Shown: one piece after another, positions 17,838 to 26,982 of the stretch
How positions within the stretch are numbered: the first letter of the stretch is position 1
How the letters are laid out: the number at the start of each line of letters is the position of its first letter
From: Mucilaginibacter sp. cycad4
Lineage (GTDB): Bacteria > Bacteroidota > Bacteroidia > Sphingobacteriales > Sphingobacteriaceae
Reading direction: 5' to 3'
DNA length: 64,000 nucleotides
Assembly (NCBI RefSeq): GCF_034263275.1
Contig: NZ_CP139559.1
Span: 6,634,001-6,698,000 of the forward strand
The notes under the pieces: model-generated
Seen by the model: the letters and a program-made list of their open reading frames with translations, nothing else
What the model was told of the DNA's origin: nothing
Databases searched by the model: none
Translations under genes and position numbers: made by a program

Positions 17838-19331
17838 CTATACAACCTTCCCTATCAACGTAGCGGTAGTACTACGTTCGATAAGTACGTTAACGTATTC
17901 TCCAGGCTTGTAGCCTTCGCCAACCGGGAAAATCACCATCGCGTTTTGGTCGCTGCGGCCGCAATAATCTTTGTCTGATTTTTTGGAGAAACCTTCTATC
18001 AGCACCCGCTCTACCCTGCCTATGCGGGCCTGCATCCTGTAAAAAGAATACTCCTGCTGTTTGGCTACAATTTCGGTCAGGCGTTTCTGTTTTACCTCTT
18101 CCGGGATATCGTCGGCATAACGTTTTGCAGCCAAAGTGCCGGGCCTTTCGCTGTATTTAAACATGTAGGCAAAGTCATACTTTACATAATCCATCATGCT
18201 TACAGTTTCTTTATGCTCCTCATCGGTTTCGCTGCAAAAGCCGGTGATCACATCGGTTGATATAGCGCAATCAGGGATGATGCGGCGGATAGCGTCGATC
18301 CTGTTGATGTACCATTCACGGTCATAAGTGCGGTTCATCAGATCAAGAATGCGGCTGTTGCCCGATTGTACCGGCAAGTGGATATAATTGCAGATATTAT
18401 CGTATTTATTGATGGTATACAGCACATCATCGGTAATATCCTTTGGATGCGAGGTTGAAAACCTAACCCGCAGATCGGGGTTGATCAAAGCAACCATCTC
18501 CAGCAGGTTGGCGAAGTTGACCCCTCCAACCTCCCCAAGGGGGAGGCTTTTGTCATTTTCAAGACTTGCTTCAACTTGCCCTTCTAAAGCCCTCTCCTTT
18601 GGAGAGGGTTGGGGCGAGGTCCATTTATATGAATCCACATTTTGTCCCAACAAGGTAACCTCACGGTAGCCTCTATCAAACAAATCGCGGCATTCGGCTA
18701 CTATTGATAACGGATCGCGGCTGCGCTCGCGGCCACGGGTAAATGGAACCACGCAAAATGAGCACATGTTATCGCAGCCACGCATAATGGATACAAAGGC
18801 ATTAATGCCATTGCTGTTTAAACGCACTGGACTGATATCGGCATAAGTTTCCTCACGCGATAGCAGCACGTTAACCGCTTTTTGCCCGCCGTCAACCTGA
18901 TCAATCAGGTTCGGCAGGTCACGGTAAGCATCCGGACCAACCACAACATCCACTAATTTTTCTTCTTCCAGGAATTTTGATTTGAGGCGTTCGGCCATAC
19001 AGCCCAACACGCCCACTACCAATCCTGGATTTTTTACTTTGGCAACGGTAAATTCCTTTAAGCGGTTGCGCACACGTTGTTCGGCATTTTCGCGGATAGA
19101 ACAGGTATTGATGAAAATTACATCGGCAATGCTATAGTCGGCAGTAGTTTCAAAACCGCTTTCGGCCAATATCGATGCTACTATCTCACTGTCAGAAAAA
19201 TTCATGGCGCAGCCATAGCTTTCAATATATAGCTTGCGGCCATTATTTTTAGCTGTTTCGGCTTTTAACATTAGCGCCTCACCCTGCCTGCTCTCATCAT
19301 GTGTTTTATCCGGAATAAGCAAATCCATCAT
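17838..19331 (-). CDS. miaB: MiaB, tRNA-2-methylthio-N6-isopentenyladenosine synthase, with 34-residue repeat-derived insertion
   Basis: MiaB is the radical-SAM methylthiotransferase that modifies i6A37 of tRNAs reading UNN codons. The N-terminal UPF0004 domain starts with [20 protein letters not shown] and contains the cluster cysteines in [12 protein letters not shown] and GVLGCMAER. The radical-SAM cysteines are C186, C190 and C193 in [10 protein letters not shown]. The [13 protein letters not shown] and [16 protein letters not shown] segments follow, and a TRAM domain ends the protein. At 497 residues it is about 50 longer than usual. Residues 238-271 (18519-18620), starting [14 protein letters not shown], have no counterpart in the family and are translated from a palindromic intergenic-type repeat. 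The insertion keeps the frame and lies in a variable loop, so the enzyme is probably active. Confidence 0.95.
   Translation of the reverse strand: MMDLLIPDKTHDESRQGEALMLKAETAKNNGRKLYIESYGCAMNFSDSEIVASILAESGFETTADYSIADVIFINTCSIRENAEQRVRNRLKEFTVAKVKNPGLVVGVLGCMAERLKSKFLEEEKLVDVVVGPDAYRDLPNLIDQVDGGQKAVNVLLSREETYADISPVRLNSNGINAFVSIMRGCDNMCSFCVVPFTRGRERSRDPLSIVAECRDLFDRGYREVTLLGQNVDSYKWTSPQPSPKERALEGQVEASLENDKSLPLGEVGGVNFANLLEMVALINPDLRVRFSTSHPKDITDDVLYTINKYDNICNYIHLPVQSGNSRILDLMNRTYDREWYINRIDAIRRIIPDCAISTDVITGFCSETDEEHKETVSMMDYVKYDFAYMFKYSERPGTLAAKRYADDIPEEVKQKRLTEIVAKQQEYSFYRMQARIGRVERVLIEGFSKKSDKDYCGRSDQNAMVIFPVGEGYKPGEYVNVLIERSTTATLIGKVV
18519..18620. repeat. Palindromic repeat inserted in frame within miaB
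   Basis: The 102 bases hold two hairpins, CCTCCCCAAGGGGGAGG (18531-18547) and CCCTCTCCTTTGGAGAGGG (18590-18608), joined by about 40 bases, with outer GACCCCTCC and GGGGCGAGGTC blocks. This is the same construction as the intergenic elements at 5484-5594 and 29318-29347. Its length is an exact multiple of three and the minus-strand frame used by miaB is open. Confidence 0.85.
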
Positions 19332-19351
19332 TTATATAAAAAATTAGTTTG

Positions 19352-19359
19352 CAAAAATA
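19352..19359 (-). promoter_or_regulatory. Candidate -7 element of miaB
   Basis: On the minus strand this reads TATTTTTG, matching TAnnTTTG, and lies 20 bases upstream of the miaB start at 19331. No clear -33 element is seen. Confidence 0.4.
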
Positions 19360-19423
19360 AACAAAATTTAAATACCTAAATGACATATTGTCAGTATTAA
19401 ATAAAATCTCTGTTTACTTCACA

Positions 19424-19460
19424 AAAAACGAGGCTGTATGATCAGCCTCGCTTTTTTTGA
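19424..19460 (-). terminator. Terminator between the repeat lipoprotein and miaB
   Basis: CGAGGCTGTATGATCAGCCTCG forms a stem flanked by A-run and T-run on both sides, so it could work in either direction. Its most likely job is to end the minus-strand transcript of the lipoprotein gene. Confidence 0.75.
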
Positions 19461-19520
19461 CTTATTCAGATACTTAGGCACTGTATAGTTTTAGGTTGGA
19501 TTGATCCTACTAACAAAAGG

Positions 19521-19615
19521 GGGTTAACAGGGTTAACACAATTTAGGGTTAACATTTATATAATCATCTAACAATCAACCAATTGAGTAGTATTTATCGA
19601 AAAACATGTTAACCC
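19521..19615. repeat. Three direct and one inverted copy of GGGTTAACA
   Basis: GGGTTAACA begins at 19521, 19530 and 19546, and TGTTAACCC lies at 19607-19615. The first and last copies sit in longer AAGGGGGTTAACA/TGTTAACCCCCCTT arms that can pair. The cluster lies about 110 bases beyond the end of the lipoprotein gene, and about 190 bases upstream of miaB. It may be an operator cluster or a small palindromic element. Confidence 0.6.
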
Positions 19616-19725
19616 CCCTTTTTGCATAAATCGGCTAAATTTCAATTCATAGTTAATACAACACCTGGGATGGTCACTTTGATTTATGATACAGCCTCGC
19701 TCAATATATTTAATTGCCTACTCAC

Positions 19726-20583
19726 TTATTGCGTTAAGGCTACCGTATTGGTGTTGTTGATTTGCCATATAGCCGCCCCCGGAGTAGGGAAGCTAACACC
19801 TTTAGTACTGCCTTTAACACCGTTATCCTGGCCAAAGTAATACAGCGGGTGCCCTTTATACACCAGTTGTGTTTGTCCGAATACGGTTATCACGTCAAAG
19901 TCGGCTTTATTTAAAATAGAAGGAACATTCTGAACCGCCGTAACCGCATCGATTGGCCAGTTGGCGTCATGCGCTGCCACACCTGTGCTGAATTTATTTG
20001 TCTTAAACGTATCCTTAGTAAACAGGTACAAAGTACGGCCATTGGCATCAGTGATATATTGCGAGTTTTCGGTGCCGGCAATACCTTTGCTTGTGTATTG
20101 GTTACCATCATGCCCTATCAGTTGCGCGTAGGAAACCATAACAGTGTAATCCGGCTTGGCTATAAACCATGATTTGCCAACCCCATCACCGTTAACATCA
20201 GTAATAGCTACATCTTTTGCATAATAATATAAAGGCCAGCCTTTATAGGTAGTTTGCTTGTTTCCGTCAGTGTTGGTGATAACGCCGAAGTCGGTAGCTG
20301 CCAGGCCGGTACCTATAGATGGATTTTCTTTGTAAAAGGCAGGCCAGGCTACGGCGCATCCACCGGTACAAGTTGAAACATTGGCAGCATCGTCAGAGAA
20401 CAGGTAAAGCGCACGGCCGTTATTGTCTGTTATGATACTGCCAAATGTTGCGTTTGAGGTAAGTTGTACGCCGGTAACAGCTTTAGGTGTGGTTGGATTG
20501 CTGTCGTGATTTTTTTTACACGATGTTGCTAATAAAGTCAAGGCAATTGAGCCCGTCAGGGCTAAGTACATTTTTGTTTTCAT
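19726..20583 (-). CDS. Lipoprotein with secreted repeats (PF03640-like)
   Basis: This 285-residue lipoprotein begins with a signal peptide ending in LLATSCKKNH, with Cys22 as the acylation site. The mature part has copies of the COG4315/Lipoprotein_15 'secreted repeat', each with a YLF(S/T)-D core: GRALYLFSDDAANVSTC, then GWPLYYYAKDVAITDVNGDG, GRTLYLFTKDTFKTN and GHPLYYFGQDNGVKG. CTGGCAVAWPAFY in the first repeat carries a possible disulphide pair. The molecular role of the family is unknown. The gene is monocistronic, with a terminator downstream at 19424-19460. Confidence 0.88.
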   Translation of the reverse strand: MKTKMYLALTGSIALTLLATSCKKNHDSNPTTPKAVTGVQLTSNATFGSIITDNNGRALYLFSDDAANVSTCTGGCAVAWPAFYKENPSIGTGLAATDFGVITNTDGNKQTTYKGWPLYYYAKDVAITDVNGDGVGKSWFIAKPDYTVMVSYAQLIGHDGNQYTSKGIAGTENSQYITDANGRTLYLFTKDTFKTNKFSTGVAAHDANWPIDAVTAVQNVPSILNKADFDVITVFGQTQLVYKGHPLYYFGQDNGVKGSTKGVSFPTPGAAIWQINNTNTVALTQ

Positions 20584-20839
20584 CGGGAGTCTGTTTAGTG
20601 TTAAAAAAGGTTTTTATATAAACATAACGCCCTGAAATCCCCAAGGGTTGCTTAACAGTTAAACAAAACTACAATATCAGTTAACCAACAGCATGCAAAC
20701 CACTTCAGGCACCAACCCTCAAATGATGAATTAAGTATGAGTTTTAATAAAAAAACAATTTACCCGGCTATCAACTGTAACAAAAGTTGCTAACTTGCTG
20801 TTAAAGCATAAAACACAGGTAAAAAGTAACAACCGGTAA

Positions 20840-22642
20840 ATGGCATTAAATTTTTTAAGGCACCAGTGGCAAAAAAAGACTTTCAAATTTGTGCTGATAC
20901 CGGTTATCGTGATACTGCTGCTGGCAGTAGTGGTAAACAGGTATTGGTCGCCCATTTTGGCCGACAAGGTAAAGGATGTGGTATTAAGCAGCAGCGACAG
21001 CCTTTATAAAGCCGATTTTTCGGATGCTGAGCTTCATATCCTGCAGGGTAAGATCATTATTTACAATATAACCCTTAAACCTGATACAACAGTTTATAAT
21101 CAAAAAAAGCGTTTACGCCTGGCCCCAAATACCCTGGTTGAGCTTAAGGTAAAACGGTTGGTACTTAATCACGTGCATCCATTTAGCCTCTATTTTCAAA
21201 AAAAGCTGAATATTGGCCAAATCATCCTCAATGAGCCCCGCCTGAGTGTAAGCTACCAGCTAAACCATACCAGAGATACAGTTGTTAAAGATCGCCGTAC
21301 AGCCTGGCAGCGGATTTCCAAAAGCTTGAAATCGATCCATATCGGCAACATCCTGCTTAATGATGTTAACCTGAACTATGAAGATTACTCGGGCAACAAG
21401 GTGGCCATTTCCAAACTTAAAGAGCTAAACTTAAGTGCAAACGACCTGCTCATAGATTCGGCTACCCAATATGATAAATCGCGCCTGCTTTATTGCAAAG
21501 ACATAATTACTGAACTTAATAACTACGCCGGAGAAACACCAAGCGGCTTGTACACTTATAAGATCAAACATCTTAAACTCTCAACCCTTACATCAAGGCT
21601 AAATATCGAAGGGCTGGCTATGCAGCCGGCAAAATCGGATGTTTTTTTTGATAAAAGCAAGAAAGACCGGCTGGGCTTACTGGCCGATTCTGTGCAGCTA
21701 AACAATTTCGACTATTTAAATTATCACAAATACCGCACTGTTTCTGCTTCGGGCCTAACCATGGCAAATGGCAAAATAACAGCTTTCACCAACCCGGGTA
21801 AAAAACCAGATCATGTAACGGATAAGGTTAAAACGTTCCCCAATATGATGATCAGGAAATTAAATCTTGATTTAAGGATCGATACCATGAAAATCCGGCA
21901 CGTTGATGTGATCTATAACGAGTTCAATAAAAAATCTCAAAAAACAGGCACCGTTACATTTAATAATACAAGCGGGTATATTTATAATATTACCAACAAT
22001 CCATCGGCCATAGCCAAAAACAACATTACCCTTGTTGATCTGACAACCTATTTTATGAACCGCGGGCGGCTCGATGTGCAATTGAAATTTAATTTAAGCG
22101 ATGAAGATGCAGCTTTCAGTTATAAAGGCACATTAGGCCCCATGGAGTTTGGGAGATTAAACCCCGCAACTATGCCCTTGGCCATGGTAAAAATGACATC
22201 GGGCAGTGTGAAAAAATTCAGTTTTGATATCCAGGCCAACAGCAGGGTATTTAAAGGTAAGGTTGATTTTTTATATAACGATTTAAAGGTGGTACTACTA
22301 AAAGCCGATACGGTTAATGATCGTTTTAAAAGAAAATCGATCATGTCGATATATGCAAACCTCTTCGTGATCAGGCGCAGTAATCCTGATGATAAGGGGA
22401 AGCTTACTTCCTCATTAGTGATCTATAAACGGCCTAAAGATTCGCCATTTTTTAAAACTATTTGGAAAACCCTGCTTACGGGGATCAAGCCGTGCATTGG
22501 CCTCGATGAAAAAAGCCAGAAAGCAACAAAAGATCGTATCGATGAGCATCTCGAAAACAAAAAGGAGCGCCTAAAAAACAAAGCAGAACGTCAAAAAAGG
22601 AAAGCGGAGCGAAAGAAACTGATGGATCAGGGTAAGTTTTGA
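20840..22642 (+). CDS. Membrane-anchored AsmA-like protein, unknown function
   Basis: This 600-residue protein has a short cytoplasmic start, one transmembrane helix at about residues 17-33 (VLIPVIVILLLAVVVNRYW) and a large periplasmic part. The periplasmic region reads as alternating beta-strands around phrases such as FSDAELHILQGKIIIYNITL and FSLYFQKKLNIGQIILNEPR, the style of AsmA/TamB-type proteins that help move lipids or assemble the outer membrane. The C-terminal 40 residues are very rich in Lys and Arg. I cannot assign it to a named AsmA subfamily. It is alone on the plus strand, flanked by minus-strand genes, with the ATG at 20840 just before the anchor. Confidence 0.85.
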   Translation: MALNFLRHQWQKKTFKFVLIPVIVILLLAVVVNRYWSPILADKVKDVVLSSSDSLYKADFSDAELHILQGKIIIYNITLKPDTTVYNQKKRLRLAPNTLVELKVKRLVLNHVHPFSLYFQKKLNIGQIILNEPRLSVSYQLNHTRDTVVKDRRTAWQRISKSLKSIHIGNILLNDVNLNYEDYSGNKVAISKLKELNLSANDLLIDSATQYDKSRLLYCKDIITELNNYAGETPSGLYTYKIKHLKLSTLTSRLNIEGLAMQPAKSDVFFDKSKKDRLGLLADSVQLNNFDYLNYHKYRTVSASGLTMANGKITAFTNPGKKPDHVTDKVKTFPNMMIRKLNLDLRIDTMKIRHVDVIYNEFNKKSQKTGTVTFNNTSGYIYNITNNPSAIAKNNITLVDLTTYFMNRGRLDVQLKFNLSDEDAAFSYKGTLGPMEFGRLNPATMPLAMVKMTSGSVKKFSFDIQANSRVFKGKVDFLYNDLKVVLLKADTVNDRFKRKSIMSIYANLFVIRRSNPDDKGKLTSSLVIYKRPKDSPFFKTIWKTLLTGIKPCIGLDEKSQKATKDRIDEHLENKKERLKNKAERQKRKAERKKLMDQGKF

Positions 22643-22658
22643 TTTGGAGTGTTCAAAC

Positions 22659-22787
22659 TTATCTCTGCTTCAACACATCCCTAAATTCAGTACATAGAGT
22701 CAGTTTTCCTTCAATAACCTGCTTTAGTGAGTCTTCAACCTCCCAGATCGCATAATCCGGGTAAAGTCCACTTTTATTTGAGACCAT
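22659..22787 (-). pseudogene. Possible 3' remnant of a lost gene
   Basis: A minus-strand frame of 42 codons from an ATG at 22787 ends at TAA (22659-22661). Its translation (GLYPDYAIWEVEDSL, then FRDVLKQR) has protein-like composition, and the frame stays open upstream until the dispersed repeat at 22863-22940. That suggests the C-terminus of a gene whose front was lost. I do not recognise the family. Confidence 0.3.
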
Positions 22788-22862
22788 GATGGGACACGAG
22801 TTGTTGATTATTAAATATATTTTTTTGATCGATATATAAATATGGGCGTTCCCGTTAGTTAA

Positions 22863-22940
22863 CGGGCCGTGTTATCCGCTCATTCTGCACAAGGCATTAT
22901 CCGCCAGCTGACGGACGGTATCCGCTCCTATCACTAACGC
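22863..22940 (-). repeat. Dispersed repeat, copy 1 (pair with 41305-41378)
   Basis: The minus strand of this stretch aligns with the plus strand at 41305-41378 over about 75 bases with roughly a dozen differences. Shared blocks include GGATAATGCC and TGTCCGTCA-like words, and both have a palindrome around CCGTCAnnTGnCGG. The two copies are 18 kb apart in unrelated contexts. Confidence 0.75.
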
Positions 22941-23056
22941 GGCCCCGCACATCACCGCTAAATGTATTTTATACGGCATCATGATTTTTCCGGCGATTCC
23001 CTGGTGGTTACCCGCAATAACGTTGTGGAGATCGTATTCATGGGGGAACTATAACA

Positions 23057-23088
23057 AAAACGCCCCCGATTTTCGTCGGAGGCGTTTT
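23057..23088 (-). terminator. Terminator after the 112-residue coiled-coil gene
   Basis: AAAACGCCCCCGA pairs with TCGGAGGCGTTTT (one mismatch) around TTTTCG. A T-rich tail follows on the minus strand. Confidence 0.8.
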
Positions 23089-23108
23089 ATTATACAAGGT
23101 AATTCAAA

Positions 23109-23447
23109 TTATAATATCAGGATCAATACCAAAATAATGATGATAATAGCACCTACTGAAAGGTAAATACCGCCGCCGCCAAGGGCATTGGCTTCTTTTT
23201 TCATTGATTTTAATTCGGTACGCAATTCCTTACGCTCTGCTTTTGTAAGCTCCGATTTATCCATCGCTTTAATCTCGTTAACGCGGGCCTTGATCTCCTC
23301 AACACGGGCTTGTTTTTGCTCGGTTGTCATGGTTGCTATTTCTTCCTTGCTTAGCGGGGTAAGCGCGTGGCTATCAGCGGCAAAGGTACTCAACGCTGTA
23401 AATGACAGCAGCATGGTGAGGGCTAATAAATAAACTTTAGTTTTCAT
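23109..23447 (-). CDS. Small exported protein with coiled coil and C-terminal membrane helix
   Basis: This 112-residue protein starts with a signal peptide (MKTKVYLLALTMLLSFTALS, cleavage near TFAADS). A charged, helical, probably coiled-coil region follows at about residues 30-85 (EEIKARVNEIKAMDKSELTK). The end is a glycine turn and a very hydrophobic helix (YLSVGAIIIIILVLILIL). The frame is open for 33 more codons upstream to 23546, but those overlap the neighbouring gene and hide the signal peptide, so I chose the ATG at 23447. No family is recognised. Similar small proteins with a terminal isoleucine/leucine helix are frequent in Sphingobacteriaceae. Confidence 0.75.
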   Translation of the reverse strand: MKTKVYLLALTMLLSFTALSTFAADSHALTPLSKEEIATMTTEQKQARVEEIKARVNEIKAMDKSELTKAERKELRTELKSMKKEANALGGGGIYLSVGAIIIIILVLILIL

Positions 23448-23536
23448 AGTTTTAATATTTAAGTGATTCTTTCTATGAAAGAGAAAAAGTGTGAAAAATG
23501 TTTTACCGAAGTATAAAATTATTGTAACCCCAATGT

Positions 23537-24406
23537 TTATAAGCAAACAAAATAAGCTGATTCAAAAACATGTCCTACACTTAATTTTTGGATAGCTTCT
23601 TTCTCTTTAATGTCGACATGTTTGCCTTCCGTATCGGCGCAGCCAAGCCATGGTTCTATGCAAACAAAATCGGCTCCCGGTTTGGCCCATAAGCCAAGAT
23701 AATTAAAATGAGGAAATTCAAGTGCTAAGGTTTGATCATGTTTATCGCTTTTAATGGTTACCATGCGCGATTTTAGATCTTTAAAAACAAGCGCGTCATC
23801 CTTAAACAAGTCGCGGGTTAAATAAAGTTTTTTGTTGGGCGTTGGTACAGGATGGGTTACACCGTTAAAAAAGCCATCTTTTGATAAAAGGTGGGTGTTA
23901 AAATGTTCTTCGGTTTCAAACTCCAGGTAATAGTCTTCGTAGTTTTCGCCTTTGTTAAAGGGAACATTAAATGCCGGGTGCCCGCCAACAGAAAAATATA
24001 TCGATTTTTTATCAAGGTTGATCACTTTATAGGTAATCCGGAGCGCGTTATCAATAAGATGGTACAATATCTGGAAATCAAATTTAAAAGGATAAACCTT
24101 TAAAGTGTTTTCGCAATTAGGTAACGAATAGCTTGCCGATGTCTCATCCGACTCTAATAAGAAAAATTCCGACTGCCTTGCAAAACCATGGCGCGACATG
24201 GCATACTTTTCACCACCAACCAAAAGTTCATTATTAATGAGGCCGCCAACTACCGGGAAAAGATTGGGGGCATGCCATGGCCATATTTTTTCATCGGCCT
24301 GCCACATATGTTCAATACCTGTTGCCTTGTTGATGAATGAACTCAGCTGAGCGCCTTTGGTGTCAATAGCTACTTTAATGTGGTCGTTTTCTAAATGAGT
24401 AATCAT
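23537..24406 (-). CDS. Aldose 1-epimerase family protein (LacX/YeaD-like)
   Basis: This 289-residue protein belongs to the galactose-mutarotase-like superfamily, whose members interconvert alpha and beta anomers of sugars or sugar phosphates. The diagnostic segments are IDTKGAQLSSF near the start, WPWHAPNLFPVVGGL, the RHGFAR motif with a catalytic-type histidine, and YFSVGGHPAFNVPF. CIEPWLGCADTEGK near the C-terminus completes the pattern of the LacX-type subgroup. There is no signal peptide, so it is cytoplasmic. The specific sugar is unknown. It is followed by a small exported protein gene and preceded by a terminator that ends the YncE/phosphatase gene. Confidence 0.88.
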   Translation of the reverse strand: MITHLENDHIKVAIDTKGAQLSSFINKATGIEHMWQADEKIWPWHAPNLFPVVGGLINNELLVGGEKYAMSRHGFARQSEFFLLESDETSASYSLPNCENTLKVYPFKFDFQILYHLIDNALRITYKVINLDKKSIYFSVGGHPAFNVPFNKGENYEDYYLEFETEEHFNTHLLSKDGFFNGVTHPVPTPNKKLYLTRDLFKDDALVFKDLKSRMVTIKSDKHDQTLALEFPHFNYLGLWAKPGADFVCIEPWLGCADTEGKHVDIKEKEAIQKLSVGHVFESAYFVCL

Positions 24407-24424
24407 AGGTGTATAATTAATGTA

Positions 24425-24457
24425 AAAGCCCGGCTTTATAAATCATAAACCGGGCCT
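24425..24457 (-). terminator. Terminator after the YncE/phosphatase gene
   Basis: GCCCGGCTTTAT and ATAAACCGGGC pair around a short loop, and a TTTT run follows on the minus strand. Confidence 0.7.
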
Positions 24458-24517
24458 TAAACCAATGTATTAAGAATTCGTTAATTGGACAACTTCCGGT
24501 TCAACGAAGTTAACAAA

Positions 24518-26965
24518 TCAATCATCATCCTGTTCTTTTTTAGGTTCTAAAATTACAAAGGCACTCCTTTTTGGTGCAGGCATAACGGATGCTTCGCCTT
24601 TTACGTACTTCCAAACCACTTCATTCAGGTCGATATCGGGTGCGGCGTCTTCCCTGGCAAAATTAAACAGTTCCGAACGTTTGCTGCTCTCGTTTACCGC
24701 TATGTTCCGCTGCTCCAAATCAACCTGTGCGGGTTTGGCCGTATAGGGTGTAAGATCGGGCTTGCTGGTGAAGCAATCATATAACGGCATAGCTGCGGCA
24801 TCATACTGGCTCATCGGCGGTAAACCCAAAATAAGCTCGATAGTACGCAAAACCCCAGAGGTTGAATACATGCCGTGGATCACCGCGTTGCGTTTTACAT
24901 ACGGACCGGCTACAAACACCGGCGAGCGGTGGGCATCAATATGGTCGGGGCCGTTTTGGGCATCATCCTCCAAAATAAAAACTACCGATTCTTTCCAGAT
25001 TGAGCTATGTGATAAATGCTCAATAAACTGGCCTATCGCAAGATCATTATCGGCCACGGCAGCAATGGGGGATATGGCGCCTTTCCGCTGTCCGCTGGTA
25101 TGGTCATTTGAAATGCGCACGGTATTAAAATGCGGTACGGCATTTATAGTTAGTAACGAATCAAAGTCATGGGCCCAGATCTCTGTCCTTTTAACATCTT
25201 TCACATTCAGGTCAAAGCCCGGAGATTTAAGACAAAAATGTCCCTCAAGCGATTTTAAGTTTGCTTTGCCGGGGTTGCCATCACTTACAAACTCGCCGTA
25301 AGTACGGTAACTTACACCTGCGCGTTTGCAATAATCCCATATAAAGCCGTCGCGCGGATAGGCAGCTTTACGGGTACCTTCAAAATCGTAGTTGCCGCCG
25401 CGGCTGCCATAGCTGGTTGGCCAGGTTTTTTCCACAAAATCAGTAGCGTAGGCCGCCATACTCCAGTTGTGGCCGTCGGCACTTACTTCTGCATCAACAT
25501 AAAAATTATCAAGCAACACAAATTCGTTGGCGATGGCGTGATGGTTAGGCGTTACTTTATTGCCGAAGATGCACAGTGAAGTATCGCCATTACCCTGCGG
25601 CATATCGCCTAAAACCTGGTCGTAAGTGCGGTTTTCTTTAATGATATAAAACACGTATTTAATAGGCGACTTTTCGCCCAGCCGGCGGGGGATCGGGTTG
25701 CCTGTTTCGCCTTTGGCTGTTTTCGCAATTTTATCGGTAAACGGCGTGTTGGCATAAACTTGTTTGGTATAAGTTTTCAGTTCGGCATCAGACGGGCCGT
25801 TGATAAATGATAGTGTACCTTTAAACAGGCCGCCGATGTATTGCTCCCGGCTGTTGATGGCCCCCTGCTTGTAACCGCTGTTATCTGTTTTTTTAACAGG
25901 CTGCGGCCCTTTGGGATTGGCCATTGATGAGAAACCTTTACCGTTTGAAACCAGGATTTTACTACCCAGCACTTTTACATTGGTTGGGTACCAGCCTACC
26001 GGGATAAAACCTTTGCTTTTGCTGCTGCCCGGCGTAGTAACATCAAATACGGCAAGGCAGTTATTATCTGCGTTAGCTATATAAAGTGTTTTTCCGTTTT
26101 GTGATAAGGCCAGGCCGTTGCTTGTTGAGCCGGTGAGGCGGGTAGGATAAAGCGCAGTAGAAACAGTTTCTATTATTTTGCGAGTTGAAGTATTTACTAC
26201 CGATACTGCATTATCGTTAGCATCGGCCACGTACAGGAATTTCCCTTTCTTATCTAAAAGTAACTCATTGGGATGGCTGCTGGTTTTAATGGTGCTGAGC
26301 GTTTGCGTAGCGATGTTGTAAAAGCCAAGCATATCACCACCCCATAAAGAGATGTATAGCGTTTTTTCATCGGGCGATAAAATGCAGCTGTAAGCCTCGG
26401 CCGGCAGTTTTACCTGTTTCAGAATATCTTTTTTATCAGGATCGATAATATAAAGGGTACTGTCTTCCTTAGTAACCGAATACAGGCGGCTGTTGCTTTT
26501 ATTGGTTACCATGCCGGTAGGGCATACCTTATTTTTAGGCCATGCATTTGGGGCTAACTTAATGGTATCCGGGGTGCCTAATTTGTTACCGGCTATGTTG
26601 AATACCAAAATCCAGTTGTCATTACCGCCTGAAGCGTACAGCTTTTTTTCATCACGGCTGAAAGCAAGCCCATACCATGATTTTTTAACCACTACCTCAT
26701 CAAGCAGTTTTTCATTTTTAGGGTCGATGAGCTGTACCGACTGGGTGCTTTGGCCGTTATTGGTAACGGCTAATAATTTACCCGATACGGAAAGCTGCAT
26801 GTTCAACGGCAGATCGCCAAGCGGTAAAGACCTGCCCGCGGGACTAAGCTTCCAGCCGTTGGGCAATAATACCTGTCCTGTTTGTTCAATTTTACCCGGA
26901 GTTTGAGCGAAGGATTGTAAGGCCGCACATAAAAGAACAATGCCGACGACGAGTTTTAGTTTCAT
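24518..26965 (-). CDS. Exported YncE beta-propeller / phosphoesterase fusion protein
   Basis: This 815-residue protein has a signal peptide (cleavage near LQSFAQT). Residues about 50-380 form a YncE-like seven-bladed propeller (LLDKKGKFLYVADANDNAVS and similar blades). Residues about 430-760 form an alkaline-phosphatase-superfamily phosphoesterase domain (KYVFYIIKENRTYDQVLGDM at its start, VVFILEDDAQNGPDHIDAHR later). NCBI uses the descriptive name 'bifunctional YncE family protein/alkaline phosphatase family protein' for this layout. The substrate is unknown. The C-terminal tail is polar and acidic. A -7 promoter motif lies 18 bases upstream; the gene appears monocistronic. Confidence 0.88.
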   Translation of the reverse strand: MKLKLVVGIVLLCAALQSFAQTPGKIEQTGQVLLPNGWKLSPAGRSLPLGDLPLNMQLSVSGKLLAVTNNGQSTQSVQLIDPKNEKLLDEVVVKKSWYGLAFSRDEKKLYASGGNDNWILVFNIAGNKLGTPDTIKLAPNAWPKNKVCPTGMVTNKSNSRLYSVTKEDSTLYIIDPDKKDILKQVKLPAEAYSCILSPDEKTLYISLWGGDMLGFYNIATQTLSTIKTSSHPNELLLDKKGKFLYVADANDNAVSVVNTSTRKIIETVSTALYPTRLTGSTSNGLALSQNGKTLYIANADNNCLAVFDVTTPGSSKSKGFIPVGWYPTNVKVLGSKILVSNGKGFSSMANPKGPQPVKKTDNSGYKQGAINSREQYIGGLFKGTLSFINGPSDAELKTYTKQVYANTPFTDKIAKTAKGETGNPIPRRLGEKSPIKYVFYIIKENRTYDQVLGDMPQGNGDTSLCIFGNKVTPNHHAIANEFVLLDNFYVDAEVSADGHNWSMAAYATDFVEKTWPTSYGSRGGNYDFEGTRKAAYPRDGFIWDYCKRAGVSYRTYGEFVSDGNPGKANLKSLEGHFCLKSPGFDLNVKDVKRTEIWAHDFDSLLTINAVPHFNTVRISNDHTSGQRKGAISPIAAVADNDLAIGQFIEHLSHSSIWKESVVFILEDDAQNGPDHIDAHRSPVFVAGPYVKRNAVIHGMYSTSGVLRTIELILGLPPMSQYDAAAMPLYDCFTSKPDLTPYTAKPAQVDLEQRNIAVNESSKRSELFNFAREDAAPDIDLNEVVWKYVKGEASVMPAPKRSAFVILEPKKEQDDD

Positions 26966-26982
26966 AAGAAAACGATTGTAGC

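Noticed and set aside
18388-18669. Plus-strand ORF across the miaB insertion
   Set aside because: It arises from the palindrome itself and overlaps an enzyme gene with catalytic motifs.
19521-19615. A CRISPR or origin iteron array
   Set aside because: There are only four short copies without uniform spacers, no cas genes and no replication gene nearby.
24762-25301. Plus-strand ORF of 179 residues
   Set aside because: It lies fully inside the YncE/phosphatase gene in antisense, with no known motif.
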